Shown in pieces: positions 52,675 to 62,401 of a stretch of DNA of 64,000 nt. Made by a program: the position numbers and the translations under genes. The notes below the pieces were generated by a model that saw nothing but the letters and a program-made list of their open reading frames with translations, was not told the DNA's origin and searched no databases. Source of the DNA: Bordetella parapertussis (GTDB taxonomy: Bacteria > Pseudomonadota > Gammaproteobacteria > Burkholderiales > Burkholderiaceae_D); NCBI GenBank assembly GCA_945866125.1, contig CAMBFZ010000009.1, positions 1-64,000 of the forward strand, in the 5' to 3' direction. Numbering within the stretch: the stretch's first letter is position 1; each line of letters starts with the position of its first letter.

Positions 52675-53811
52675 CTACCCGATTTTGCCGGCGAACTCGA
52701 TGAGTCCCTGTGCAAGCTCCTGCTGCGCGGCCAACTGCGTGCGCCAGGTTTCACTCCGGGCGCGCCACTGCGGCAGGCACGCAAGCAGCGCAGGCCAATC
52801 TGCACTGATGCCGCTCTCACCATTCCACACCCGCCAGCAACGCTGCACCCGCTCGGCCACAGACGGTGGTAGGTCGGTCAGGTAGCGCTGCAGAAAGGCG
52901 GCCATTTTTTCCAGATGTATCTGCGCGTCTTGTCGATACAGTTGCCAGACAAGGGGTCGTCCCGCCCACTGCGCCCGCACCAGCGAATCTTCGCCGCGCA
53001 CAAAATTCAGATCACAACACCACAGCAGCATGTCGTAAGCGTCGGGCTCCAGAAAAGGAATAATCTGCACTGTCAATTGCCCGAAGGTGATCCGGGCGCC
53101 GGCGACTGCCGGCTGGCCCAACACCTGGGCCATCGCGTCGCTGGCCACACCTTCTGGCACCAAACACAGCAGCGGCGCACCGGATTGCAAGTCTGCAAAC
53201 AAGGCCGCCAGCGGCGCCGATGGATAACAAAATAGCGAGACCACCGAGCCTGCAACGGGCATCGTCACACCGAGTGCGTCGAAAAAATGTCGGCGCCGTG
53301 CGCTGTCTTGCTGCACCGCTGTACAGCGCGCATCAAGGCCTGCTTCTTTCAGCAGACCGCCCGTGCGTGGGCTAAAACCAGGAAAATAAAAATACTTCGT
53401 CAGCGCCAGGCGCGGATGCGGTGACGGTAACGCATGACAGCCTTCGACCCACGCCTCGGCCGACAAATATTCGAGATTGATCCAGACCGGCGCTACGGCG
53501 CTCGCCGCCATCGCCGTCATTAGCCTGTCGGGTAGTTTGCAACCAAAGGCCTCAATCACTAAATCAGCCGGTGCACCAAATTCGGCATCTGCCTGCCAGT
53601 CGCGCACAGTAAAGCCGTCGATCTGCTGCGCCGGCGCCTGCACCTCAATCGCGGGGCGCAAGCGCTTGAGTGAAACTAGGTCATTGATCCACAGGGTCAC
53701 GTCTTTATGGTGATCCAATGCGAGCGCGCGCGCGAGCCGCCAGCAGACACCGGCGTCGCCAAAATTATCAATGACGTCGCAAAAAATCGCGACAGTATGG
53801 GGTGCTCGCAT
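52675..53811 (-). CDS. earP: EF-P arginine rhamnosyltransferase EarP
   Basis: EarP transfers rhamnose from dTDP-rhamnose to Arg32 of EF-P. The 378-residue GT-B glycosyltransferase has the N-terminal motif FCDVIDNFGDAGV (10-22) with acidic residues needed for catalysis and a late RGEDSLVRAQWAGRP (about 285-299) that binds the nucleotide sugar. The adjacency to an Arg32 efp makes the call firm. Confidence 0.95.
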   Translation of the reverse strand: MRAPHTVAIFCDVIDNFGDAGVCWRLARALALDHHKDVTLWINDLVSLKRLRPAIEVQAPAQQIDGFTVRDWQADAEFGAPADLVIEAFGCKLPDRLMTAMAASAVAPVWINLEYLSAEAWVEGCHALPSPHPRLALTKYFYFPGFSPRTGGLLKEAGLDARCTAVQQDSARRRHFFDALGVTMPVAGSVVSLFCYPSAPLAALFADLQSGAPLLCLVPEGVASDAMAQVLGQPAVAGARITFGQLTVQIIPFLEPDAYDMLLWCCDLNFVRGEDSLVRAQWAGRPLVWQLYRQDAQIHLEKMAAFLQRYLTDLPPSVAERVQRCWRVWNGESGISADWPALLACLPQWRARSETWRTQLAAQQELAQGLIEFAGKIG

Positions 53812-54042
53812 CGCCTCGTCTCTATGTGGTGCGCAACCGGCCGGCAGCCAAGATGTGGATCATACCTAGTTGATTCTGCAAGCCACGTCGTGTCCGATTT
53901 TATTGTTGATTGTCATGTCATTTTGAATATAAATTAGCAGCTGCAAACAGAAAATTTTCTTCCATGGCACACTCGACGTACGAGCGGTGCTCAGACGCCG
54001 GCGCCCCCCAAAAAAATAATCAAACACCGAGAGGAACTTGCA

Positions 54043-54510
54043 ATGAAATCCCGAGTTATGTTGGCCGCCGCCCTGAGCCTGCTTACTGCCGGCAGCGTCG
54101 CTGCCAAAGACCCTGCTGAACTTTGCGGTCAGTACACCAGTGTCGATGTCGAAGAAAAGACCACCGATATGGGTAACAACATCGTCTTTATGCATTTTCG
54201 TTCGTCTACCCAGATGCATGCTGAAGAAGGCTCAAAATATAACGAGCTCAGCGGACAGTGCACCGGTGGCGCAGTCATCTACGCCGACCACAGCATCGAA
54301 GCCGAAGGCCTGTGCGCAGTCTCGGATGTCTCGGGCGATGTGCTTACTTATGTGTTTTCCCAAACGCGTGGCGCCAAAGAAGGTAAATACATTCGCAAAG
54401 GCGGTACCGGTAAATTCACCGGCTCAAAAGACACCGGATGGTACAAGCCAGTGTCAGTCAATGGCGACGTCACCACCGGCAATTGGGGTGGCAAAGGCGG
54501 TTGTAAATAA
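54043..54510 (+). CDS. small secreted hypothetical protein (155 aa)
   Basis: I do not recognise a family. There is a signal peptide (about 1-22, ending in VAA before KDP), four or more Cys in the mature part (near 27, 67, 85 and the end at 154), and a Gly/Lys-rich tail. GAGAGGAA precedes the start. It stands alone between earP and the Lrp-type gene, and is probably periplasmic or outer-membrane. Confidence 0.7.
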   Translation: MKSRVMLAAALSLLTAGSVAAKDPAELCGQYTSVDVEEKTTDMGNNIVFMHFRSSTQMHAEEGSKYNELSGQCTGGAVIYADHSIEAEGLCAVSDVSGDVLTYVFSQTRGAKEGKYIRKGGTGKFTGSKDTGWYKPVSVNGDVTTGNWGGKGGCK

Positions 54511-54561
54511 TATGCCTGGTCCGGCGCGTGGGATAGTATCCCGCGCCCGGCTCATCGGCGA

Positions 54562-55059
54562 TCAGGCGTTTGAACGATGTCCCGTTTCAATGACAGGGGA
54601 TCGACGCAGTGGGACCAGACTCTGCTTCAGGCGCCGCAACACGAAACTCGACTTGCTGTTGCGAATCCCGGGGATCTTATAGAGTCGCTCGCGCAGAAAA
54701 CGCTCATAGCCACGCGTCCCCTCGACCGCTACGCGGATGTAGTAATCGTAATCGCCTGAGACCAGGAACGCTTCCATCACCTCCGGGATCGCTTCCAGCG
54801 CTTGCCCAAAATCGAACAGCGCCTCGTCCGAATGGCTATCCAGTGTCACATGCAAAATCACGGTCTCGGTCAGGCCGATCTGCTCCGGATTAACCCGCAC
54901 CGAATAGCCCTCAATTACGCCAGCCTCCTCCATGCGCCTGACCCGATTCCAGCACGGGGTCGAGGTCAAGCCGATCTGTCGGCCGAGCTCTTGCAAGCTG
55001 ATGCGCGCATCTTTTTGCAGCGCCTCAAGGATGGCGATATCAAATTTGTCGAGATTCAT
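54562..55059 (-). CDS. Lrp/AsnC-family regulator
   Basis: This 165-residue protein has an N-terminal winged helix-turn-helix (DARISLQELGRQIGLTSTPCWNRVRRM, about 17-43) and a RAM ligand-binding domain (about 65-145). It is about 10 residues longer at the C-terminus than usual. It lies divergently from the acetolactate-synthase-like gene with a 99-base gap that includes an Lrp-like box. An amino acid effector, perhaps branched-chain or aromatic, is expected. Confidence 0.9.
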   Translation of the reverse strand: MNLDKFDIAILEALQKDARISLQELGRQIGLTSTPCWNRVRRMEEAGVIEGYSVRVNPEQIGLTETVILHVTLDSHSDEALFDFGQALEAIPEVMEAFLVSGDYDYYIRVAVEGTRGYERFLRERLYKIPGIRNSKSSFVLRRLKQSLVPLRRSPVIETGHRSNA

Positions 55060-55079
55060 TTCGTATAATCCAATATTTT

Positions 55080-55094
55080 CAGGAAAATTTTCTT
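55080..55094. promoter_or_regulatory. Lrp-box-like sequence in the divergent gap
   Basis: CAGGAAAATTTTCTT matches 12 of 15 positions of the Lrp consensus YAGHAWATTWTDCTR. It lies 21 bases upstream of the Lrp start codon and 65 bases upstream of the AHAS-like gene in a very AT-rich region (55060-55120). Autoregulation and control of the plus-strand genes would fit. Confidence 0.5.
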
Positions 55095-55158
55095 AATTCT
55101 GCATTTTTTAGCAAAAAAACGGAAGCCTTTTCTGCTTTGACCTCATTACAGTAGCGTC

Positions 55159-56916
55159 ATGACTACTGTAACTGACTTGCACCACTACCCCACTGCTGCT
55201 GCGACCGCTTGCGCCCTTCCCCCAAATGGCGCAATGGTGCTGATTCGTACTCTGCTCGACTTGGGCATCGACACCGTATTCGGGTATCCGGGCGGTGCCG
55301 TGCTGCCCCTGTATGACGCGCTCCATGCAGAGTCACGATTGCGCCATGTGCTGGTGCGGCACGAGCAGGCGGCAGTACATGCGGCGCAGGGCTATGCGCG
55401 CAGCACGGGGAAAATCGGCGTGGTCTTCGTCACGTCCGGCCCGGGAATGAGCAACACCACCACGGGCTTGCTGGATGCGATGTGCGATTCGGTTCCTGTC
55501 CTTTGCGTCAGCGGTCAGGTTGCCACCCATGCGATCGGTACTGACGCGTTTCAGGAGTGCGATGCGCTGGGTATCTCGCGCACGATCACAAAGTGGAACA
55601 CCCAACTGCGCACTGTCGCCGCAGTGGCAGCGACAGTGCGGCAAGCCTATCAAATAGCAACGAGCGGCCGTCCGGGACCGGTGCTGATCGACTTTCCGAA
55701 AGACATTCAGCTCGCCAGCGCGTCTTGCCAGACTCTCAAACCAATCCCGGTGGCGCCACGCACGAAAGCCTGCCCCACGGGTCGCTTGAACGACGCAGCC
55801 ACCGCAATCTGCAACGCGAAGCGACCAGTATTTTATGGCGGCGGCGGCTTAGTCAACTCCGGCCTCAAAGCCTGCACGCTGTTTCGAACCTTGGTTGAGC
55901 TTAGCGCAGCACCCTGCACGCTCACACTGATGGGCCTCGGCGCGCTTCCCGCATCCAGTGCGCAGTGGCTGGGCATGCTTGGCATGCACGGCACGCTGGA
56001 GGCGAACCTCGCGATGCATCATGCCGACCTGGTCATCTGCATCGGCGCACGCTTCGACGACCGCGTCACCAGCCGCTTATCCGATTTCTGCCCGTACGCC
56101 AAGATCGTCCATGTCGACATCGATCCCACCTCGATTAACAAGACAGTGAAAGCAGATATCCCGCTAGTGGGCGATTGTGCAGAAATCCTGTCAGAACTAC
56201 TCAAGCGTATCGAGCAACAGCAACTAGATGCATCAAGACTGCACGATTGGTGGCAGCAGATAGCGGGTTGGCGCGCGCGGCAATCGCTTGCCTTCGACGA
56301 CACGCCAGACGCCATCGCCCCGCAGGCGCTCATGTGCCGCCTGCAGCAGCAACTCGCAGGGCGCGACGCGATTGTGTCGACTGATGTCGGTCAGCACCAG
56401 ATGTGGGCGGCGCAATATCTGCAGTTTGAGCAAGCGAGGCGCTGGCTCACCTCGGGTGGTGCGGGCACGATGGGTTACGGTTTGCCGGCCGCCATCGGCG
56501 CCCAGATCGCACATCCGGACAAGACGGTGGTCTGCGTCAGCGGCGACGCGTCGATTTTGATGAACATTCAAGAACTCTCCACCGCGATGCAGCACCGCAC
56601 GCCAGTGAAAGTCATTCTTTGCAATAACGGCTACATGGGCATGGTGCGGCAGTGGCAGGAGCTGATCCACGGTGGCCGTTATAGCCATAGCTATAACGAA
56701 GCACTGCCGGATTTCGTTGCAGTCGCGCGCGGCTTTGGCTGGCAGGCACACAGCGTTAAGCGTCGCGACGAACTCGATGCCGCGATCGCGACATGTCTGG
56801 CGAACGCTGGCCCTTATTTTCTCAACGTACAAGTGAGCGCTGAAGAAAATTGTTTTCCCATGATTGCTGCCGGCGCCGGCCACCACGAGGTGATGTTGGC
56901 AAGCGATCAAAAATAA
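55159..56916 (+). CDS. acetolactate synthase large-subunit-like thiamine enzyme
   Basis: This 585-residue ThDP enzyme has the activating Glu69 (VRHEQAAVHAAQG), an AHAS-like FAD/middle domain and a ThDP motif GDASILMNIQEL...LCNN (about 459-488). The C-terminus SAEENCFPMIAAGAGHHE is typical of large subunits that make acetolactate. No small regulatory subunit follows, unlike ilvBH operons, and the next gene is an IOR. It may be a second, catabolic acetolactate synthase or a related decarboxylase. The substrate is uncertain. Confidence 0.82.
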   Translation: MTTVTDLHHYPTAAATACALPPNGAMVLIRTLLDLGIDTVFGYPGGAVLPLYDALHAESRLRHVLVRHEQAAVHAAQGYARSTGKIGVVFVTSGPGMSNTTTGLLDAMCDSVPVLCVSGQVATHAIGTDAFQECDALGISRTITKWNTQLRTVAAVAATVRQAYQIATSGRPGPVLIDFPKDIQLASASCQTLKPIPVAPRTKACPTGRLNDAATAICNAKRPVFYGGGGLVNSGLKACTLFRTLVELSAAPCTLTLMGLGALPASSAQWLGMLGMHGTLEANLAMHHADLVICIGARFDDRVTSRLSDFCPYAKIVHVDIDPTSINKTVKADIPLVGDCAEILSELLKRIEQQQLDASRLHDWWQQIAGWRARQSLAFDDTPDAIAPQALMCRLQQQLAGRDAIVSTDVGQHQMWAAQYLQFEQARRWLTSGGAGTMGYGLPAAIGAQIAHPDKTVVCVSGDASILMNIQELSTAMQHRTPVKVILCNNGYMGMVRQWQELIHGGRYSHSYNEALPDFVAVARGFGWQAHSVKRRDELDAAIATCLANAGPYFLNVQVSAEENCFPMIAAGAGHHEVMLASDQK

Positions 56917-57068
56917 CGACATCACGAATTAGCTGGTCGATTTTTGCTGTCTTGAGTCACACCGTATTACCTGTGCCGTTACCGCGGCATCGCGCTATGT
57001 CACCGAAAGCAGCCTTATCCGGCAAGCCAAGGTCACAGCGCACACCGATGAACATTTGGAGAGATACC

Positions 57069-60000
57069 ATGCAGACCGAACCCCAGGCCGCTACAACAGC
57101 GCCTGCACACGCCACGACCATCACGCCGATTCGCCGTCCCGCCGTCACGCTCGAGGATAAATACACCGCCACCAGCGATCGCATTTATCTCAGTGGCATA
57201 CAGGCACTTGTGCGCTTACCAATGATGCAGCGGCTGCGTGATGCAGCGGCGGGACTCAACACCGCCGGCTTCATCAGTGGTTACCGCGGCTCGCCGCTTG
57301 GCATGCTCGACGAGGCACTGTGGAGCGCACAGAAGCACCTTGAACAGCACCAGATAAAGTTTGTGCCGGGCGTGAACGAAGACTTGGCCGCCACCGCCGT
57401 CTGGGGCACCCAAACCACCGAGCTAATCGGCCCAATGAAGTACGACGGCGTATTTGCCATGTGGTACGCGAAAGGCCCCGGCGTCGACCGCTGCGGCGAC
57501 GTGTTCAAGCACATGAATCATGCGGGCACCGCAAAACATGGCGGCGTGCTATTGGTAGCGGGTGACGACCATGGCGCATATTCGTCGACGCTGCCTCACC
57601 AATCCGATCACTTGTTTTCTGCGTGCATGATCCCGATGCTGTATCCCTGCAATGTGCAGGAGTACCTTGACCTTGGCCTGCATGCGTGGGCCATGTCGCG
57701 CTACTCCGGTTGTGCGGTCGGCTTCAAGGCGCTGGCCGACACGGTCGAATCAAGCGCATCCGTCAACGCTGATCCGTTTCGCTTGAAAATCGTTTACCCA
57801 AAAGATTTCAAGATGCCCGAAGGTGGCTTAAACACTCGGCTCTCTACCGATACCTTAGGGGTACAGGCGCGTAAGCAAGAAGCACTGATGCAGGATTACA
57901 AAATCTATGCAGCGATCGCGTATGCGCGAGCAAATAAGCTCAACCGCATCATGATCGACAGTCCAAATGCAAAGCTGGGCATCATCGCCTCGGGAAAATC
58001 TTACTTGGATGTACTCGAAGCGCTCGAGGAATTAGGCATCGACGAAAAGCAGGCCGAACACATCGGCATTCGCCTCTATAAAGTAGCCATGCCGTGGCCG
58101 TTAGAGCCCGATGGTATCCGCGAGTTTGCCCAGGGCTTGGACGAAATTTTAGTCGTCGAGGAAAAGCGCCAGATCGTTGAATATCAGCTAAAGGAGCAGC
58201 TGTACAACTGGCGCGAAGACGTACGCCCCCGCGTGGTGGGTAAGTTTGACGAAAAAGGCGAATGGGTTGCGCCCCGCGGCGACTGGCTGCTGAGCGCAAA
58301 GGTCGATTTCTCTGTAGCCCAGATTGCGCGGGTCATCGCAGCGCGCATTGCACGCTTTCACACCAGTGAGCTGATTAAGGCACGCCTGGCCTTCCTTGAA
58401 GCCAAAGAGCAGGTGCTCAACAAGGCCGTGAACACACCGCCACGCCCTGCTTACTATTGTGCAGGCTGCCCCCACAACACATCGACCAAGGTACCCGAAG
58501 GGAGCTTTGCACTGGCCGGCATCGGCTGTCATGTCATGGCAAGCTCGATCTACCCGGAATTTAACAAGCTGACCACGCACATGGGTGGCGAAGGTGCGCC
58601 ATGGATCGGACAGGCCGCGTTTTCGACGATCCCGCATGTGTTCCAAAATCTCGGTGACGGCACCTACTTTCATTCTGGTTATCTGGCCATTCGTGCCGCA
58701 TTAGCGGCCAAGGTCAACATAACCTACAAAATCCTCTACAACGACGCCGTCGCCATGACCGGCGGGCAGCCGGTCGATGGTTCGGTGTCCGTGCGCCAGA
58801 TCGCGCAGCAGATGGCGGCCGAGGGCGTGCAGCGCATTGCGCTTGTCACCGAAGACCTGTCGCGCTATGACGATCGTTCGGCTTTGCCATCACAGGTCAC
58901 GCTGCACGATCGTCAGGACATGGACGCCGTGCAGCGCGCACTGCGCGAGGTCGCGGGCGTGTCCGTGCTGATCTATGACCAGGTGTGCGCGGCCGAGAAG
59001 CGGCGCCGTCGCAAAAAAGGCGAATTTCCCGACCCCGAGCAGCGCCTGTTCATCAATGATGCCGTTTGCGAAGGCTGCGGCGACTGCGGCGATCAATCAA
59101 ACTGCACCGCCATTCTGCCGCTGGAAACCGACTTCGGCCGCAAGCGCGTCATCGACCAGTCATCCTGCAACAAGGACTATTCCTGCGTAAAAGGATTCTG
59201 TCCAAGCTTCGTCACCGTGACCGGCGGCACACCTAAAAAAGCCAAGACAGGCAAGCGCGCGCATGACAATTTCGCTGCGCTGCCGGAGCCGGCGCTGGCG
59301 TCCTGCGCGGTACCATATAACATCCTCATCAACGGTATCGGTGGCACCGGCGTCATCACGATCGGCGCCTTGCTCGGTATGGCAGGTCACCTCGAAGGTA
59401 AAGGCGTGTCGGTGCTCGACATGACCGGCATGTCCCAGAAAAACGGCTCGGTCAGCTCGCACGTGCGCATCGCCGTCACACCAGAAGCAATCTGCGCGCA
59501 GCGCATCGCCACCGGTGAGGCCGACCTCGTGCTCGGGTGCGATATGCTGACCTCGGGTGCGCACGACGCAATCTCAAAAATGCGCGCTGGTCGCACCCAT
59601 GCCGTGATCAATACACACCAGCAGCCATCCGGTCATTTTGCGCGCCAGCCCGACTGGCAATTTCCGACCGATGACATCAAGGCCTTGATCGATGAATCGG
59701 TGGCTGGTCGCAGCGACTATGTCGATGCGACTAGGCTGGCGACGGCACTCATGGGTGATGCAATCGCCACCAATTTATTTATGCTGGGCTTCGCGTACCA
59801 GCGGGGTCTGCTGCCGCTGTCCTCTGCTGCGCTGATGCGGGCAATCGAACTCAATGGTGTGGCCATCGACGTCAACCAACAGGCCTTTTTGTGGGGACGC
59901 CGAGCCGCGTTTGATTTAAAGGCGGTCGAACGGATCACAAGCCCTGCGCAGCCCATAATGCTAACAATGCCCGAGACGCTGGCTGGGCTGATGAAACGCC

Positions 60001-60629
60001 ATGTCGCATTTCTCAGCGCCTACCAAAATGCCGCCTACGCACGTCAATACGAAGCACTAATCGATACCGTGAAGCAGGCCGAGGCCGCGTGTGGGCAAAG
60101 CGACAAGCTTGCCCGGGCCGTCGCCAGATCACTATTCAAATTGATGACGTACAAAGACGAGTATGAGGTCGCACGCTTATACACAGACGGCACCTTCATC
60201 GAAAAATTAAAGCAGCAGTTTGATGGCAAGCTGCGCTTCAGATTCCATCTTGCGCCGCCCCTGTTTTCGAAAAAAAACGCACAAGGAAATCTCGTTAAAT
60301 CCGCGTACGGGTCATGGATCTGGCAGGCATTGAAGGTGCTCGCCAAGCTCAAGCGCCTGCGCGGCACGAAACTGGACCCGTTTGGATGGACCGCCGAGCG
60401 GCGCATGGAGCGGCAATTGATTGTCGAGTACCGCGAGCTGATCCAAACACTGCTCGACAGCTTGAACGCTGACAATGTGTCGCAAGCCACGGAGATCGCC
60501 GCGCTCGCCTTACACATCCGCGGATTTGGTCACGTAAAGGACGCAGCAATAACGCACTACCGGCGCAGGATTTTTGAAGCCCTGCAACACTATGGGACCA
60601 AGAATATTTTGTTTAGCGAGGCAGCGTAG
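57069..60629 (+). CDS. indolepyruvate:ferredoxin oxidoreductase, fused subunits
   Basis: This is a very large 2-oxoacid oxidoreductase (1186 residues) with alpha, beta and gamma parts in one chain. I start at MQTEPQAATTAP because GGAGAG lies six bases upstream; earlier in-frame ATGs lack a site. A pyrimidine domain comes first (about 40-390). A ThDP domain (about 440-640, YNDAVAMTGGQPVDG) and a cysteine-rich Fe-S region (CEGCGDCGDQSNC and CNKDYSCVKGFC, about 670-720) follow. A gamma domain with GIGGTGVITIGALLG begins near 755. It should convert aryl-pyruvates to aryl-acetyl-CoA and CO2, reducing ferredoxin or a similar carrier. Confidence 0.9.
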   Translation: MQTEPQAATTAPAHATTITPIRRPAVTLEDKYTATSDRIYLSGIQALVRLPMMQRLRDAAAGLNTAGFISGYRGSPLGMLDEALWSAQKHLEQHQIKFVPGVNEDLAATAVWGTQTTELIGPMKYDGVFAMWYAKGPGVDRCGDVFKHMNHAGTAKHGGVLLVAGDDHGAYSSTLPHQSDHLFSACMIPMLYPCNVQEYLDLGLHAWAMSRYSGCAVGFKALADTVESSASVNADPFRLKIVYPKDFKMPEGGLNTRLSTDTLGVQARKQEALMQDYKIYAAIAYARANKLNRIMIDSPNAKLGIIASGKSYLDVLEALEELGIDEKQAEHIGIRLYKVAMPWPLEPDGIREFAQGLDEILVVEEKRQIVEYQLKEQLYNWREDVRPRVVGKFDEKGEWVAPRGDWLLSAKVDFSVAQIARVIAARIARFHTSELIKARLAFLEAKEQVLNKAVNTPPRPAYYCAGCPHNTSTKVPEGSFALAGIGCHVMASSIYPEFNKLTTHMGGEGAPWIGQAAFSTIPHVFQNLGDGTYFHSGYLAIRAALAAKVNITYKILYNDAVAMTGGQPVDGSVSVRQIAQQMAAEGVQRIALVTEDLSRYDDRSALPSQVTLHDRQDMDAVQRALREVAGVSVLIYDQVCAAEKRRRRKKGEFPDPEQRLFINDAVCEGCGDCGDQSNCTAILPLETDFGRKRVIDQSSCNKDYSCVKGFCPSFVTVTGGTPKKAKTGKRAHDNFAALPEPALASCAVPYNILINGIGGTGVITIGALLGMAGHLEGKGVSVLDMTGMSQKNGSVSSHVRIAVTPEAICAQRIATGEADLVLGCDMLTSGAHDAISKMRAGRTHAVINTHQQPSGHFARQPDWQFPTDDIKALIDESVAGRSDYVDATRLATALMGDAIATNLFMLGFAYQRGLLPLSSAALMRAIELNGVAIDVNQQAFLWGRRAAFDLKAVERITSPAQPIMLTMPETLAGLMKRHVAFLSAYQNAAYARQYEALIDTVKQAEAACGQSDKLARAVARSLFKLMTYKDEYEVARLYTDGTFIEKLKQQFDGKLRFRFHLAPPLFSKKNAQGNLVKSAYGSWIWQALKVLAKLKRLRGTKLDPFGWTAERRMERQLIVEYRELIQTLLDSLNADNVSQATEIAALALHIRGFGHVKDAAITHYRRRIFEALQHYGTKNILFSEAA

Positions 60630-60659
60630 CGCTCACTGTTTGCGCCGCAGCGCTGCCTC
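60618..60659. terminator. inverted repeat between the convergent IOR and MBL genes
   Basis: GAGGCAGCG (60618-60626) and CGCTGCCTC (60651-60659) are perfect arms with a 24-base loop; they span the IOR stop and the MBL stop codon. There is no T-run, so it may be a weak bidirectional terminator or a 3' stability hairpin. Confidence 0.45.
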
Positions 60660-61591
60660 TATTCCCACTCCAAGGCCGGAAAGAGCAGCGTCGCATTGCG
60701 CGCATTGACACCGTCAAATAAAATCCAGTGTTCTCGCTCTGATTGCGCAGCGGACTTGATCGTCTGCGTCATCGATTTACCTTCCTTGATACTGCGACGC
60801 AGATCATCCAGCAAGGTCTGCAAATATTGGCGCTGTTTTGCCAGCACCGCGTTTTTTTCCGGCGACACTGGCCCGTGCCCCGGTATGGCCAAACGCACCG
60901 GCATCGCGGCAAGCTCGCTCATCACGGTCAACCACCCGTGAATATCGCCATCAATGGATGGCGCCCGCTCAGCAAAGAGCAGATCGCCACACCATAACGC
61001 GCCAGTCTTTGCGTCCCACACCGTCAGATCATGATCCGTATGCGCGGGCTGCCACGCACGCAGCGTCAGCACCCGCTCGCCGAGATCAATCTCAGTGACG
61101 GTATTCACTAGCTGAGTGGGCAATACAATCCGACTGCCCGCTGCGGCATCGCCCAGCATGGTCACAATATTGGTGGTGTAATCCTCTGCACGCAGCCGCA
61201 TCGCACGCGGCAACTGATGATGCCCAATAAAGATCGGCTGATCTTGCTCAAACGCGGCATTGCCAAAAATATGATCCGAATGCACATGCGTGTTAATCAC
61301 GAAACGTATCGGCAAGCTCGTGCGCACCCGAATCGCTTCGCGCAGCGCAAGCCCGACCTGGTAGCTGCCACCCGTATCAACCACGGCCACTGCATCGCGC
61401 CCGATTACAAAACCAATGTTGGCAATATCGCCGTGATAATGCGCGCCGAATTCTTCATGCACACCCTGATGCACATGCACGCCCGGTGCAATCTCCGTCA
61501 TCTGCAAGGGCGCAGCCCAGCTCAATCCAACCGGCAGCAGCGCGCCAAGTATCAGTAGCGCGGCCCGCCCAAAGCGGCTACCCCGGCTCAT
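60659..61591 (-). CDS. metallo-beta-lactamase-fold hydrolase, secreted (quinoprotein-relay type)
   Basis: This 310-residue exported MBL-fold protein has a signal peptide (about 1-27). The full HVHSDH motif lies at 102-107, and the later ligands AHTDHD, CGDLLF and IPGHGP are present, so both zinc sites look intact. The ending ALEWE recalls the SoxH-like/quinoprotein-relay metallohydrolases of periplasmic oxidation systems, but no quinoprotein gene is near. Its start overlaps the stop of the DsbA-like gene (ATGA at 61588-61591). Confidence 0.83.
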   Translation of the reverse strand: MSRGSRFGRAALLILGALLPVGLSWAAPLQMTEIAPGVHVHQGVHEEFGAHYHGDIANIGFVIGRDAVAVVDTGGSYQVGLALREAIRVRTSLPIRFVINTHVHSDHIFGNAAFEQDQPIFIGHHQLPRAMRLRAEDYTTNIVTMLGDAAAGSRIVLPTQLVNTVTEIDLGERVLTLRAWQPAHTDHDLTVWDAKTGALWCGDLLFAERAPSIDGDIHGWLTVMSELAAMPVRLAIPGHGPVSPEKNAVLAKQRQYLQTLLDDLRRSIKEGKSMTQTIKSAAQSEREHWILFDGVNARNATLLFPALEWE

Positions 61592-62241
61592 TCGGCGAGG
61601 GCAAGCCGCCGTATCGCCTGCTCAAAGGTCGCAGCCGGCTGACCACCTTGCAGCAGATGCTGATCATTAAAAATAATCGACGGCACCGAATGAATGCCTT
61701 TTGCCAGATACGACTTCTCACGCTCACGCACAGCGGCACCATAGGTGTCGCTTGCCAAAATAGCGGCCGCGCGAACCGTATCGAGGCCCGCTTTTTCCGC
61801 CGCACCAATCAGCACAGCGTGGTTCGATGGATCTTGTCCGAGCGTGAAGTAAGCATCAAGCAGCGCCCACTTCAGCCTTTGTTGCGCGTCTGGCGCGCCT
61901 TCAGTTTCGGTCCAATGCAGCAGCCGATGTGCGTCGAAAGTATTGTAGGTACGCTTGCGGCCGTCCATATTGAAAGTAAAGCCGACTTCGGCCCCGCGCT
62001 GGCGAATATGTTCCTGATTTTGCGCGACCTGCGCAGCAGTCATGCCGTATTTCTGACTCAGATGCTCCACAATATCTTGTCCCTCTGGCGGCATCGTCGG
62101 GTTGAGCTCAAACGGCTGAAAATGCAGCGTAACCTGCACCTCGTCTTTCAGCTTGTCGATGGCCTGTTCGAGTGCAGCTAAGCCAACCGCACACCAGGGA
62201 CAGGCAATATCAGAAACAAAATCAATTTTAAGCGCAGCCAT
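61588..62241 (-). CDS. DsbA-family oxidoreductase (FrnE-like)
   Basis: This is a 217-residue thioredoxin-fold protein starting at MAALKIDFVSD with AGGATC upstream; a 19-residue in-frame extension is rejected. The active site is C-P-W-C at 14-17, and the long helical insert with FNMDGRKRTYNTFDAHRLL (about 88-106) is of the FrnE/2-hydroxychromene isomerase type. No signal peptide, so cytoplasmic. Translationally coupled to the MBL gene. Confidence 0.87.
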   Translation of the reverse strand: MAALKIDFVSDIACPWCAVGLAALEQAIDKLKDEVQVTLHFQPFELNPTMPPEGQDIVEHLSQKYGMTAAQVAQNQEHIRQRGAEVGFTFNMDGRKRTYNTFDAHRLLHWTETEGAPDAQQRLKWALLDAYFTLGQDPSNHAVLIGAAEKAGLDTVRAAAILASDTYGAAVREREKSYLAKGIHSVPSIIFNDQHLLQGGQPAATFEQAIRRLALAE

Positions 62242-62401
62242 GGCGATCCTTTTTGATGAAAAACTACGCAAGGATGCTATCACGCCAGCCCTCAGCAATC
62301 AGGGGGCCGCCCCGCGCCAATCGCAAGGGACAGTTGCTCATAAACCCCCAGGCTGTTAGTCTCAGCCATCCTCGGATTAACTTTATCTCGTGTTTTCATA
62401 A

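Noticed and set aside
53707..53937. 76-codon plus-strand reading frame over the 5' end of earP
   Set aside because: Antisense to a conserved gene, with no ribosome site.
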